The notes below the pieces were generated by a model. That model saw only the letters and a program-made list of their open reading frames with translations, ran no database searches and was not told where the DNA came from. Shown here in pieces: positions 23,401 to 28,730 of a stretch of 28,730 nucleotides of DNA (positions are counted from its first letter, which is position 1; each line of letters starts with the position of its first letter). The stretch covers positions 1 through 28,730 of the forward strand of contig NZ_DYZA01000068.1 in NCBI RefSeq assembly GCF_020741395.1, in the 5' to 3' direction. Source of the stretch: Mailhella massiliensis. Its GTDB lineage: Bacteria > Desulfobacterota > Desulfovibrionia > Desulfovibrionales > Desulfovibrionaceae. Both the position numbers and the translations under genes were made by a program.

Positions 23401-23693
23401 GTGTTCAGGCCGGTCTGGCCGCCCAGCGTAGGCAGAATGGCGTCGGGCCGCTCCTTGCGGACTATGGCGGCCACAGTGTCAGGTTCGATGGGTTCGATAT
23501 AGGTCCGGTCGGCAAGACCGGGGTCGGTCATGATGGTAGCCGGGTTGGAATTGACAAGGATGACTTCGTACCCTTCTTCCTTGAGGGCCTTCACGGCCTG
23601 GGTACCGGAATAGTCGAATTCACAGGCCTGGCCGATGACGATCGGGCCCGAACCTATGACCATAATGCGCTTAAGGTCTGTACGCTTAGGCAT
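20436..23693 (-). CDS. carB: Carbamoyl-phosphate synthase large subunit
   Basis: A 1085-aa enzyme with two tandem ATP-grasp halves, making carbamoyl phosphate from bicarbonate, ammonia and two ATP. The first half opens with IMVIGSGPIVIGQACEFDYS, has the FTLGGSGGGVAYN loop and MNPRVSRSSALASKATG; the second half has VIILGGGPNRIGQGIEFDYC, SYVLGGRAMMV and VNPRASRTAPFVSKATG. The C-terminal regulatory (MGS-like) domain has ATHGTAKLLKEAG and NTASGKRTTHDSRAIRQ. Length is close to E. coli CarB (1073 aa). TAGGAG is 7 nt before ATG 23693. The gene lies upstream of carA, the reverse of the E. coli carAB order, and overlaps it by 4 bp. Confidence 0.97.
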   Translation of the reverse strand: MPKRTDLKRIMVIGSGPIVIGQACEFDYSGTQAVKALKEEGYEVILVNSNPATIMTDPGLADRTYIEPIEPDTVAAIVRKERPDAILPTLGGQTGLNTALALEKMGVLAECGVELIGANAKVIEKAESRELFRAAMENIGIKVPRSEIARNMEDVRRIASEMPFPLIIRPAFTLGGSGGGVAYNQEDLEEIAAGGLDASITSEVLVEQSVLGWKEIEMEVMRDRKDNCVIVCSIENLDPMGVHTGDSITVAPVQTLTDVEYQKIRDASIAIMREIGVETGGSNVQFGLNPENGELVVIEMNPRVSRSSALASKATGFPIAKIAAKLAIGYTLDEIPNDITRETMASFEPAIDYCVVKIPRFTFEKFAGAKDELTTSMKSVGETMAIGRTFKEALQKGLRSLEIGAPGLGSRFRDALPSMDAIMAKLRTPNSRRIFALRQALLAGMSVEEIHAVTAIDPWFLRQIRDIVKMEGDLRDFALGNSMTPDNPELVRLLRRAKEFGFSDRQLAEMWKRPESDVAALRKATGTEPVYYLVDTCAAEFEAYTPYFYSTYETGRELDVHDRKKVIILGGGPNRIGQGIEFDYCCCHASFALRDEGVEAIMVNSNPETVSTDYDTSDRLYFEPLTFEDVMHIVETEKPDGVIVQFGGQTPLNLAVPLQRAGVPIMGTSPDAIDRAEDRERFQALIQKLNLLQPQNGTCISLDVAKEEAARIGYPIIVRPSYVLGGRAMMVCYGPDDLDDYFHNVVGTDTPEHPILIDQFLENAIEVDVDALADGKEVYVAGIMEHIEAAGIHSGDSACSLPPYSLPEAIVEEISRQTIALAKELRVVGLMNIQFAVKDGRIFILEVNPRASRTAPFVSKATGVPLPRLATQIMLGKTLAELDPWSMRRTGYVCVKEAVFPFKRFPGVDILLGPEMRSTGEVMGVACTFDEAFLKSQLGAGQTLPSYGKVFISVNDRDKEFVVPIARSYADLGFELLATHGTAKLLKEAGLEVKPVLKVHEGRPNIVDMIKNGEVAMVINTASGKRTTHDSRAIRQTTLHYGVSFTTTISGARAIARAIQHQQNKALRVECIQDYYAGAIKGEHA

Positions 23694-24009
23694 ATTCCGC
23701 TCCTAAAGTGGGTTTAAACTTGCGTATGATTACACAATGCCCCGAGATAATCAAGCGCCGTGCTTTCATGCTGCGCCGAAAGCGCCCGGATACTTTGCGC
23801 ATCGCGCAGGCTTTTTCTGCTCTCCATGCGGCAGGGCCGGGGAACGGACGGGGAGACTTTGAAGCCTGTGGTGAGATTGCTGCAGCTGCGGGACGGTTCC
23901 AGGGAGGGGGATAGGCCGAAGAGTACCGTGATCTTTCCGAGGCTGCACCTGGCGGGAAAGCATGTGTCCCGAAGCGTGTATACCTCCTCGCTCCGCCACG
24001 CGACGGGCA
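23694..24009. other. 316-bp gap upstream of carB, content unrecognised
   Basis: It must hold the carB promoter and leader on the - strand. The best promoter match there (TTGATT near 23751-23756 with a poor -10) is weak. Several short self-complementary stretches are present, for example GGCGC-TTTC-GGCGC near 23773-23787. No known riboswitch or RNA family was recognised, and the open frames here look non-coding. Confidence 0.4.
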
Positions 24010-24042
24010 TAAAAAAAGCCATGGTTGTCGCCCATGGCCTTT
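24010..24042 (-). terminator. Terminator of the CorC-like gene
   Basis: GCCATGG (24018-24024) and CCATGGC (24032-24038) form a 7-bp stem extended by A/T pairs. On the - strand it is followed by TTTTTTT, 10 nt past the stop codon at 24049. Confidence 0.85.
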
Positions 24043-24048
24043 GCGGAC

Positions 24049-24870
24049 TTATTCTTCTTCCCGCCTGGCGATGACGGTATGTATCTGCTTGGCGTCGGCG
24101 TCGGCGATGGTGAAGATCCAGCCGCCGATGCGGAATTCCTCGTCTTTCTGAGGCACATGCCCCGCGTCCAGGCTGAGGTAGCCGCCTATGGTGTCCACCT
24201 CGTCGGACTCCAGGTGAATACCGAGTTCCTCCAGCTCCTCCAGGTAGGCGCGGCCGGAAAGCTCGTAGCTGCCGCCTTCCAGGGGGCGGATATCTTCTTC
24301 CTTGGGGGCGTCGTGTTCGTCTTCAATGTCGCCTACGATGACTTCCAGAAGGTCTTCGATGGTGGCAAGGCCCGAAGTGCCGCCGTATTCGTCCACCACA
24401 ATGGCCAGATGGTTCTTGCGGCTGCGGAATTCCTGCAGAAGTTCGCTGGCTATCTTGGTTTCGGGCACGAAGAAGGGCTGGCTCATGATGGAGTCCACAG
24501 GGGAAGTCTGAAGCTCGACCTCCATGAGGGAGCTCAGCATGTCCTTGGCGTGCACGATGCCGATGATGTTGTCGCGAGTTTCCTTGTATATGGGCAGGCG
24601 GGAATGGCCTGTTTCCACAATGGCTCCTGCCGCTTCAAGGATGGTCGTGCCGGAAGGCAGGCAGTCGATATCCGTGCGGGGCGTCATGATATCCTGTACC
24701 TGGAGCTCGTCCAGGGAGAGGATGGAAAGCAGCATGGAGCCTTCTTCCGCTTTGAGCTCGCCTTCTTCACGGGCTTCGCGGATAGCCTGTTCCAGATGAT
24801 CTTCCGAGGATTTGCCGGAAAAGAAAGAACCAAGTTTCGACCACACGCTACTGTGGGATTCGCCGTCCAA
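24049..24870 (-). CDS. CorC/HlyC-like protein with CBS pair and transporter-associated domain
   Basis: A 273-aa soluble protein of the CorC type. After an acidic N-terminal helix (AIREAREEGELKAEEGSML) come two CBS motifs, VQDIMTPRTDIDCLP ... GHSRLPIYKETRDNIIGIVH and VDSIMSQPFFVPE ... LAIVVDEYGGTSGLATIEDLL, with GDIEDEHD, and then the CorC_HlyC domain (YELSGRAYLEELEELG ... DTIGGYL). Family members are linked to magnesium/cobalt efflux and to membrane or lipid handling. The membrane DUF21 part is absent, as in E. coli CorC (292 aa). The start is taken as TTG 24870, because AAGGAG lies 7 nt upstream and the reading frame in front is poorly coding; the first ATG in frame is far upstream or well inside the domain. 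Confidence 0.85.
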   Translation of the reverse strand: MDGESHSSVWSKLGSFFSGKSSEDHLEQAIREAREEGELKAEEGSMLLSILSLDELQVQDIMTPRTDIDCLPSGTTILEAAGAIVETGHSRLPIYKETRDNIIGIVHAKDMLSSLMEVELQTSPVDSIMSQPFFVPETKIASELLQEFRSRKNHLAIVVDEYGGTSGLATIEDLLEVIVGDIEDEHDAPKEEDIRPLEGGSYELSGRAYLEELEELGIHLESDEVDTIGGYLSLDAGHVPQKDEEFRIGGWIFTIADADAKQIHTVIARREEE

Positions 24871-25261
24871 GACGATACTCCTTGATAGAAAGTTCAGGCC
24901 GGGAAACATGCCATGCCGCAGGGCAAGGGCCGGGAAGTCCGGCTCCGGCTCGGGAAAGCCCGCACATCGGGCACAATGACGGAAAAACATACGCAGGCCG
25001 CCGCAAAAAGGGCATGGCCCTGGAAACAGAAACGCACCCGTGCGTCGGCCCTTCTCAGGGGAACGTCGGAAGGCTGGCAGCCGGAATCTTCCTGGGAAGG
25101 GAGAGGGCTGTCGTTGCTTTGAGCGGTCGTCGGGCAGGTGTCGTTCATGTCAGATCCAGATTTTGATGGTCAGGTTAGCTTGTTCAGACCAAAAAGGCAA
25201 GACGCGGCGCGGGCCGGGAACCTTTTTTCCGCCTCCTCTCCTCAGGATGAGGGGAGCACGG
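24871..25261. other. About 390 bp without a recognised gene
   Basis: Between the CorC-like gene and the tRNA promoter. An 84-codon - strand frame (24894-25148) and short + strand frames exist but show no ribosome site or family features. A hairpin with arms CTCTCCTCA/TGAGGGGAG (one G-T pair) lies near 25236-25256, just before the tRNA promoter. Confidence 0.5.
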
Positions 25262-25290
25262 TTGACCTTGCGCCTCGAAATCTATATAGA
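25262..25290 (+). promoter_or_regulatory. tRNA-Leu promoter
   Basis: TTGACC (25262-25267) and TATAGA (25285-25290) with a 17-nt spacer. The -10 box ends 9 nt before the first base of the tRNA, so transcription should begin at or just before the mature 5' end. Confidence 0.8.
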
Positions 25291-25299
25291 TGCTTTTGT

Positions 25300-25386
25300 G
25301 CCGGAATGGTGGAATTGGTAAACGCAGCGGACTCAAAATCCGCCGGCAGCAATGCCTTGTGGGTTCAAGTCCCACTTCCGGTACCA
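25300..25386 (+). tRNA. tRNA-Leu (anticodon CAA)
   Basis: An 87-nt tRNA with encoded CCA. The acceptor pairs GCCGGAA with TTCCGGT, with a G1-U72 wobble also known in E. coli tRNA-Leu. The anticodon arm is GCGGA-CTCAAAA-TCCGC, giving CAA for codon UUG. A long variable arm (class II, as expected for Leu) and the T arm GTGGG-TTCAAGT-CCCAC follow. It has its own promoter and terminator. Confidence 0.96.
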
Positions 25387-25395
25387 GATATTTCA

Positions 25396-25423
25396 AGCGC
25401 CTGCTTTTGCGGGTGCTTTTTTT
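25396..25423 (+). terminator. Terminator after tRNA-Leu
   Basis: AGCGCCTGC (25396-25404), loop TTTT, GCGGGTGCT (25409-25417), 9 pairs with two G-U, then a T-run to 25423. It starts 10 nt after the tRNA. Confidence 0.85.
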
Positions 25424-25600
25424 GTGCCTGAGGAGCTTTGGCTTCTTTGAGGATGGGGATGAAAGGCGCGGGGCCTGAAGCCCTTTCTTTCCCGGCGGGA
25501 GCGTCGTTACGGGGAGCGCGCGGCGGGCTTTTCTCCTGTTTCTCTTTTTTGTACCATGCCGGGGCAAAGGGCACGCAACCATAACAAAGGCAGGAAGGCC

Positions 25601-26347
25601 ATGGCGTTCAACGGCTGGGAAAATGTGAAGGAAGGCGAGGAATTTTCCGCAGAGGAGATTGCCGCATTTTATGGAACTCTGGGGCCGTATTCCCTGCTGG
25701 GGCCGTTGCGGCGCAGCCTGTGGGGCCGCTACCCGCTCACGGCGCAGGCCGTGGCCTTTGACGGGGTGGAGGGGATGTTCCAGCCCCGGGAAAGGGTGAG
25801 GCTTTTCCTGAGAGAAGAGGAAGACGGGTATAATTTCACGGTCTTTCCCGAGCATCTTTTTGAAAAGGAAGGCAGCCTGCGGCCCTTCATCGGCATGGCG
25901 GAGGAAAAGGCCGTACAGTCTTCTTCTCCTTCCTGGAATGAAAAATGGACGGATATGTTCTGCGCCCGGGATTACTGCCTGCCCTTCTGCGATTCCCTCA
26001 TGAAGCTTGAGCCTCCCTATACCGAAGAGCAGATGGAGGGGCTGTACCGTTCCTTTGCCGACGAATATGCGGAACACGAAGGCCGCTGCGCCATGATTTC
26101 CGGCCTGTACCGCACAGGGGCGGAGCGCTTTTCCGCCTTCTGCTTTGCGCTTGCCCGCGAGGGGCTGGAGACCCCCGACGGCTCGCGTTACTTCGCGCCC
26201 TGGGATGTGGTGCTTTTATTTTTTGAGATGAAGGAAGGCGGCAGCTTCGGGGCCGTGGCCACCGTGCCTTTGCGCTTCGTCAACTTCTACGCCCCGGAAA
26301 AGCTGAAGGCCTTTGCCGAAGAGCTGGAAAAGCAGTGGAAAGAGTAA
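25601..26347 (+). CDS. Protein of unknown function
   Basis: A 248-aa acidic, apparently soluble protein beginning MAFNGWENVKEGEEFSAEE, with no signal peptide or membrane segment. It has several aromatic-rich stretches (FYGTLGPYSLLGPL, WNEKWTDMFCARDYCLPFC, RYFAPWDVVLLFFEMKEGG) and a charged C-terminal helix, KLKAFAEELEKQWKE. Four cysteines lie in the middle third. I do not recognise the family. ATG 25601 has AGGAAGG close upstream (about 2-3 nt, a little short); a frame extending to 25556 overlaps no ribosome site. Codon use and GC look like the neighbours. It stands alone between the tRNA and a convergent porin gene, with hairpins behind it. Confidence 0.7.
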   Translation: MAFNGWENVKEGEEFSAEEIAAFYGTLGPYSLLGPLRRSLWGRYPLTAQAVAFDGVEGMFQPRERVRLFLREEEDGYNFTVFPEHLFEKEGSLRPFIGMAEEKAVQSSSPSWNEKWTDMFCARDYCLPFCDSLMKLEPPYTEEQMEGLYRSFADEYAEHEGRCAMISGLYRTGAERFSAFCFALAREGLETPDGSRYFAPWDVVLLFFEMKEGGSFGAVATVPLRFVNFYAPEKLKAFAEELEKQWKE

Positions 26348-26667
26348 GCCGCAGCGCCGGAAGAGGATGACGGTTCCTCTTCCCTCGGGTAAGGGGCGGA
26401 GAAGGTCGGCGGGAACGGACTGTTCAGAGTTCGTTGCTCCTGCCTCTGCGTTTGGAACAGCCTCCCTGTTTCCGGGTGGGCGGCCGTGGAGCAGCCTGCT
26501 TTTTTAAGACAGAGGCGGCTTGGGACGGAAACCTGCGTTCCGGTTTCCGGGGAAAACGGCATTGTTCGCTTGGGCCGTGCCGGAGCGCTGAAAGAGGCGG
26601 TTTTTCGGGGAAGAAAAAAGGGAAGACCATAGCGCGGTCTTCCCTTTTGTACATCATGCACGGATTT
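26348..26667. other. 320-bp convergent gap with terminators
   Basis: No gene seen. GGAAGAGGA (26359-26367) and TCCTCTTCC (26375-26383) make a 9-bp hairpin 11 nt after the preceding stop but without a T-run. The main bidirectional terminator is at 26614-26648. The open frames across the middle have no family features. Confidence 0.6.
26614..26648. terminator. Bidirectional terminator between convergent genes
   Basis: AAAAGGGAAGACC (26616-26628) and GGTCTTCCCTTTT (26636-26648) form 13 perfect pairs with a 7-nt loop. T-rich sequence follows on both strands, so it can stop both the unknown gene (+) and the porin gene (-). Confidence 0.88.
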
Positions 26668-27966
26668 TCAGAATTTATAGCCGATGCCTATGCCGAAATT
26701 GTGGGCATGGGGGTGCGTGGTATGCCCGGGCACGACGCCGCTTTCGATGCTGGCGGCATCCGTGTAATCGAGCACATGGTTGTGAATGTACATGTAGGCA
26801 AGGTCGAAGGTCCAGTTCCCGTAGAAGAAGCCTACGCCGGCGGTGTAGTAGTTCCTGCCGTTGGAAGGCACCATGTAGTCGGCGTTGCCGAGGTTCATGG
26901 GCGAGGTTTCATACATGAAGCCGAGGCGCAGGGCCATCCAGTCCACGGGCTTGTATTCGGCGGAAAGGCCGAGGGTCCAGCTGTTTCTCCAGTGCCTGTC
27001 GGTGTTCTGCCAGGCGTTCACCGGATCCTTCATATACATGTTGAAGTCGCGGAAGCGGCTCCAGAGCGTATACACGGCGTCCGCTTCAAAGCTCAGGTTC
27101 TCCAGCGGCTTATAGGCTACGCCGAATCCGATGGAGTCGGGCAGGTGAAGCGTGCCGCGCAGGCGGGAATTCTGGATCATATTGAAGGCAGGGTTGAGCT
27201 GGGCAAGCTGCCTGTCGTAGCGCGTTTTGCCGCTGACCTTGAGGCTCATGGGCGCGCGGTAGGTGAGGCCGAGGGACCACTGATCGTTGATTTTCGCGTG
27301 CAGGGCCACATTGCCGCCGAAGGAAACGCCGTGCCCGTTGATGTTCACGTCGCCGAGGTCGCCAAGTCCGAATCCCGAAATCATGGCGTTCTGATTGAGA
27401 TTCTTGCGCATCTGCATGGATGCGCTCATCATTTCCACACCGGCGGCCACGGAGAGATGGTCGTTGATCTTGTAGGCGATGCTGGGATTGAGGGAATTGG
27501 TGATGAGCTGCACGCTCTGCAGGTTGTAGCCGCCGGGCCATTCATTGGGGTACTTCACGCCCAGGCCGAAACGGGTATAGGATGCCAGGCCGAACCACAG
27601 CCTGTCGTTGACTTGATGGGTGATGTAGAAGGCGGGGATGGGCCAGGTCTGATGGGCGCTGTGGTAGTTGCCCGTGTCGTTGCCCTCGAAGTCTCTCGTA
27701 TCCACGCCCCAGTAGAACTGCGATACGGCGAGGTTGGCCTGCATCTGCGTCCCGTCGAGGAGCGTCATGGCCGCAGGGTTGTAGGCCAGCGTGGAGGCGT
27801 CGCCTCCGCGGGCGATGAGGCCGCCGGCAAGGCTCATGCCCCTGGCGCTGTTCTCCATGATGGCGAAACCTTCAGCAAAGGCTTTGCCCGAAGGAAGGAG
27901 GAAAGAAAGGGAAACAAACAGGCAGAGCGCGCAAAGGGCACGCGCACGCATGGAAAAACGGTTCAT
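26668..27966 (-). CDS. OmpP1/FadL family outer-membrane protein
   Basis: A 432-aa outer-membrane beta-barrel related to FadL/TodX, which take up hydrophobic molecules such as long-chain fatty acids. A signal peptide (hydrophobic LCALCLFVSLSFLLP, cleavage after KAFA near residue 31) is followed by the FadL N-terminal plug start EGFAIMENSARGMSLAGG and ASTLAYNPAAMT, the family NPA signature. Alternating beta-strand segments run to the end, and the last residues GIGIGYKF end in Phe as needed for barrel assembly. ATG 27966 has CAGGAG 7-8 nt upstream; a longer frame to 28023 lacks one. It is monocistronic by context and ends at the terminator at 26614-26648. The cargo cannot be told from sequence. 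Confidence 0.9.
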   Translation of the reverse strand: MNRFSMRARALCALCLFVSLSFLLPSGKAFAEGFAIMENSARGMSLAGGLIARGGDASTLAYNPAAMTLLDGTQMQANLAVSQFYWGVDTRDFEGNDTGNYHSAHQTWPIPAFYITHQVNDRLWFGLASYTRFGLGVKYPNEWPGGYNLQSVQLITNSLNPSIAYKINDHLSVAAGVEMMSASMQMRKNLNQNAMISGFGLGDLGDVNINGHGVSFGGNVALHAKINDQWSLGLTYRAPMSLKVSGKTRYDRQLAQLNPAFNMIQNSRLRGTLHLPDSIGFGVAYKPLENLSFEADAVYTLWSRFRDFNMYMKDPVNAWQNTDRHWRNSWTLGLSAEYKPVDWMALRLGFMYETSPMNLGNADYMVPSNGRNYYTAGVGFFYGNWTFDLAYMYIHNHVLDYTDAASIESGVVPGHTTHPHAHNFGIGIGYKF

Positions 27967-28056
27967 CACATAACTCCTGCTGCCGAGATGCAAAAAAGGC
28001 GGGCCGGCACGGCCGGAAACCATATGATGAACGATAGGCCGTCTTGATAAGTTAAA

Positions 28057-28581
28057 TCAAGATTTGAATGTATCCGTAAATAAAGCCGTGGCCTTGTCGC
28101 AAAGGGCCTTGGCGCGTTCGCGGCTGCGGCGGCTGATGACGGGCCGCCAGATGCGGTATTCCTCCGGGGCGTCGGGCCCCGCGTGGCCGTCCGGAAGGCT
28201 TGCGCCGCCCTTGCCCGCACCCTGTGCGGCGGGCTTTGCCCCGCGCGTGGTATCCAGCGTCCACTCCCACGCAATACCCTTCATTTCTTCGAATTCTGCA
28301 AGCCCCTTCTTCCAGAGTTCGCTGAAAAAGCCCTGGGCTTCCCATTTTTTGAAGTAGGCGTGTATGGAACTCGGGCTGCCGTAGAGCTCCTTGGGGAGAG
28401 ACTTCCACTGTGTGCCGGTTTTCAGGACATAGATAATGGCCGAAAAGACCTTGCGCTGATCGAGGGGCTTGCGTCCACCGCCGGAAATGCGCTGGTACAC
28501 TTTCTCAGGATCGCGGACGGTTTCGGGGATGAGCGGTTTGACGGCTTCCCAGAAAGAATCGGATATTTCCCAGAATTTCAT
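28057..28581 (-). pseudogene. IS5-family transposase orfA remnant
   Basis: A 174-aa frame whose first about 110 residues match the IS5-type N-terminal (DUF4096, helix-turn-helix) domain: MKFWEISDSFWEAVKPLIP, GGGRKPLDQRKVFSAIIYVL, KTGTQWKSLPKELYGSPSSI, HAYFKKWEAQGFFSELW. After EWTLDTTRGAK the sequence turns Ala/Gly/Pro/Arg-rich and no DDE catalytic domain follows in any - strand frame, so it cannot be an active transposase alone. The last codons run through the inverted repeat at 28071-28083 and stop 14 nt outside it. ATG 28581 fits the usual start of the family; ATG 28626 would add 15 residues; neither has a clear ribosome site. It may be decayed or a retained DNA-binding fragment. Confidence 0.7.
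28071..28083 (+). repeat. Left terminal inverted repeat
   Basis: TATCCGTAAATAA, perfect complement of the copy at 28653-28665. It lies inside the 3' end of the transposase remnant. Confidence 0.7.
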
Positions 28582-28652
28582 GATGTTAAACCCATATACG
28601 AGATACGTTGGTGAAAAGTTTAGCATAAAAGGTAAGGGAAGTCAGCAAGTAG

Positions 28653-28665
28653 TTATTTACGGATA
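28653..28665 (-). repeat. Right terminal inverted repeat
   Basis: TTATTTACGGATA, perfect complement of the copy at 28071-28083, 72 nt upstream of the transposase remnant start at 28581. Confidence 0.7.
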
Positions 28666-28674
28666 AGGGGGAGC

Positions 28675-28730
28675 GGAAAAAATTTTTTGAGGCGCGAAAA
28701 AAAATTGTTGACAGCCCGGGAGTGCCGGGC
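28675..28730 (+). promoter_or_regulatory. Upstream half of a probable strong promoter, cut by the window end
   Basis: A and T tracts (28676-28688 and 28697-28704) precede a consensus -35 box TTGACA (28708-28713). Exactly 17 nt remain, so a -10 box would begin at the first base beyond the window. The spacer holds GCCCGG (28714-28719) and CCGGGC (28725-28730), a 6-bp inverted repeat. A/T tracts before the -35 box resemble UP elements of rRNA or tRNA promoters. The downstream gene is not visible. Confidence 0.5.

Larger units (their letters stand above)
28071..28665. mobile_element. Short IS5-family derivative bounded by 13-bp inverted repeats
   Basis: TATCCGTAAATAA (28071-28083) and TTATTTACGGATA (28653-28665) are perfect inverted repeats in the correct outward orientation, enclosing the orfA remnant. 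If the outer TA on each side is a target duplication, as in the IS427 group of IS5, the element is 591 bp with 11-bp ends. This is too short for a full IS5-type element, so it looks like an internally deleted, non-autonomous copy. Confidence 0.65.

Noticed and set aside
20442..23717. A 1091-codon open frame on the + strand opposite carB
   Set aside because: It is the mirror of carB, which has full family motifs; the translation is Gly/His/Val-rich without domains. Long antisense frames are expected from high GC at third positions.
23714..24022. A 102-codon - strand frame before carB
   Set aside because: It starts inside the loop of a terminator and has no ribosome site or family features.
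24894..25148. An 84-codon - strand frame upstream of the CorC-like gene
   Set aside because: No ribosome site and no domain; composition looks like random translation of a GC-rich gap.
25290..25478. Short + strand frames across the tRNA gene
   Set aside because: They overlap a complete tRNA-Leu with its own promoter and terminator.
1..28730. CRISPR arrays, prophage genes or rRNA genes
   Set aside because: No regularly spaced direct repeats, phage structural genes or rRNA sequence were seen in the window.

Overview
The window looks like a chromosomal stretch from a GC-rich Gram-negative anaerobe. A TAXI-type TRAP transporter, a FadL-type porin, DUF2333 and many stand-alone hydroxyacid and sugar-acid genes would fit Desulfovibrionales (Bilophila/Mailhella/Desulfovibrio-like), but that assignment is an impression from gene content and was not tested. 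No plasmid or phage genes are seen. One small insertion-sequence relic lies near the right end.

Region 1 (about 30-12811, all + strand) is a 13-gene sugar-acid catabolic cluster ending in a strong bidirectional terminator. In order it encodes a flavin-reductase-like protein, a TAXI TRAP binding protein, a fused TRAP permease, a KDPG aldolase fused to a VOC domain, an M24-fold protein that has lost most metal ligands, a GhrB-like 2-hydroxyacid dehydrogenase, a TauE/SafE exporter, an IolB-family isomerase, a CtBP-like 2-hydroxyacid dehydrogenase, a KduD-like SDR, KDG kinase (KdgK), a HIT protein and a RidA protein. KduD, KdgK and the aldolase make the classical route from 2,5-diketo-3-deoxygluconate via KDG and KDPG to pyruvate plus glyceraldehyde-3-phosphate. 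The step normally done by KduI (5-keto-4-deoxyuronate isomerase) is apparently filled by the IolB-family protein, as no kduI and no other inositol gene is present. The likely reading is uptake and use of unsaturated-uronate-derived monomers, or a close chemical relative, with no polysaccharide lyase in sight. Most gaps between these genes contain a GC-rich hairpin, and a palindrome resembling IclR-family operators precedes the first gene.

Region 2 (13026-19240, all - strand) holds a small secreted protein of unknown function, an AbgA-like M20 amidohydrolase, a DUF2333 membrane protein with a good sigma-70 promoter, an intact M24 Xaa-Pro-type peptidase, and a HerA-like DUF853 ATPase that probably shares a transcript with the peptidase.

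Region 3 (19239-24870, - strand) is carB-carA, in that order and overlapping by 4 bp, with a textbook terminator, followed upstream by a CorC-like CBS-domain protein with a TTG start.

Region 4 (25262-28730) has a tRNA-Leu(CAA) with its own promoter and terminator, an unrecognised 248-aa protein, a FadL/OmpP1-type outer-membrane protein on the - strand, an IS5-family orfA remnant inside a perfect 13-bp inverted-repeat pair, and, at the very end, an A/T-tract plus TTGACA promoter whose -10 box would fall just outside the window.
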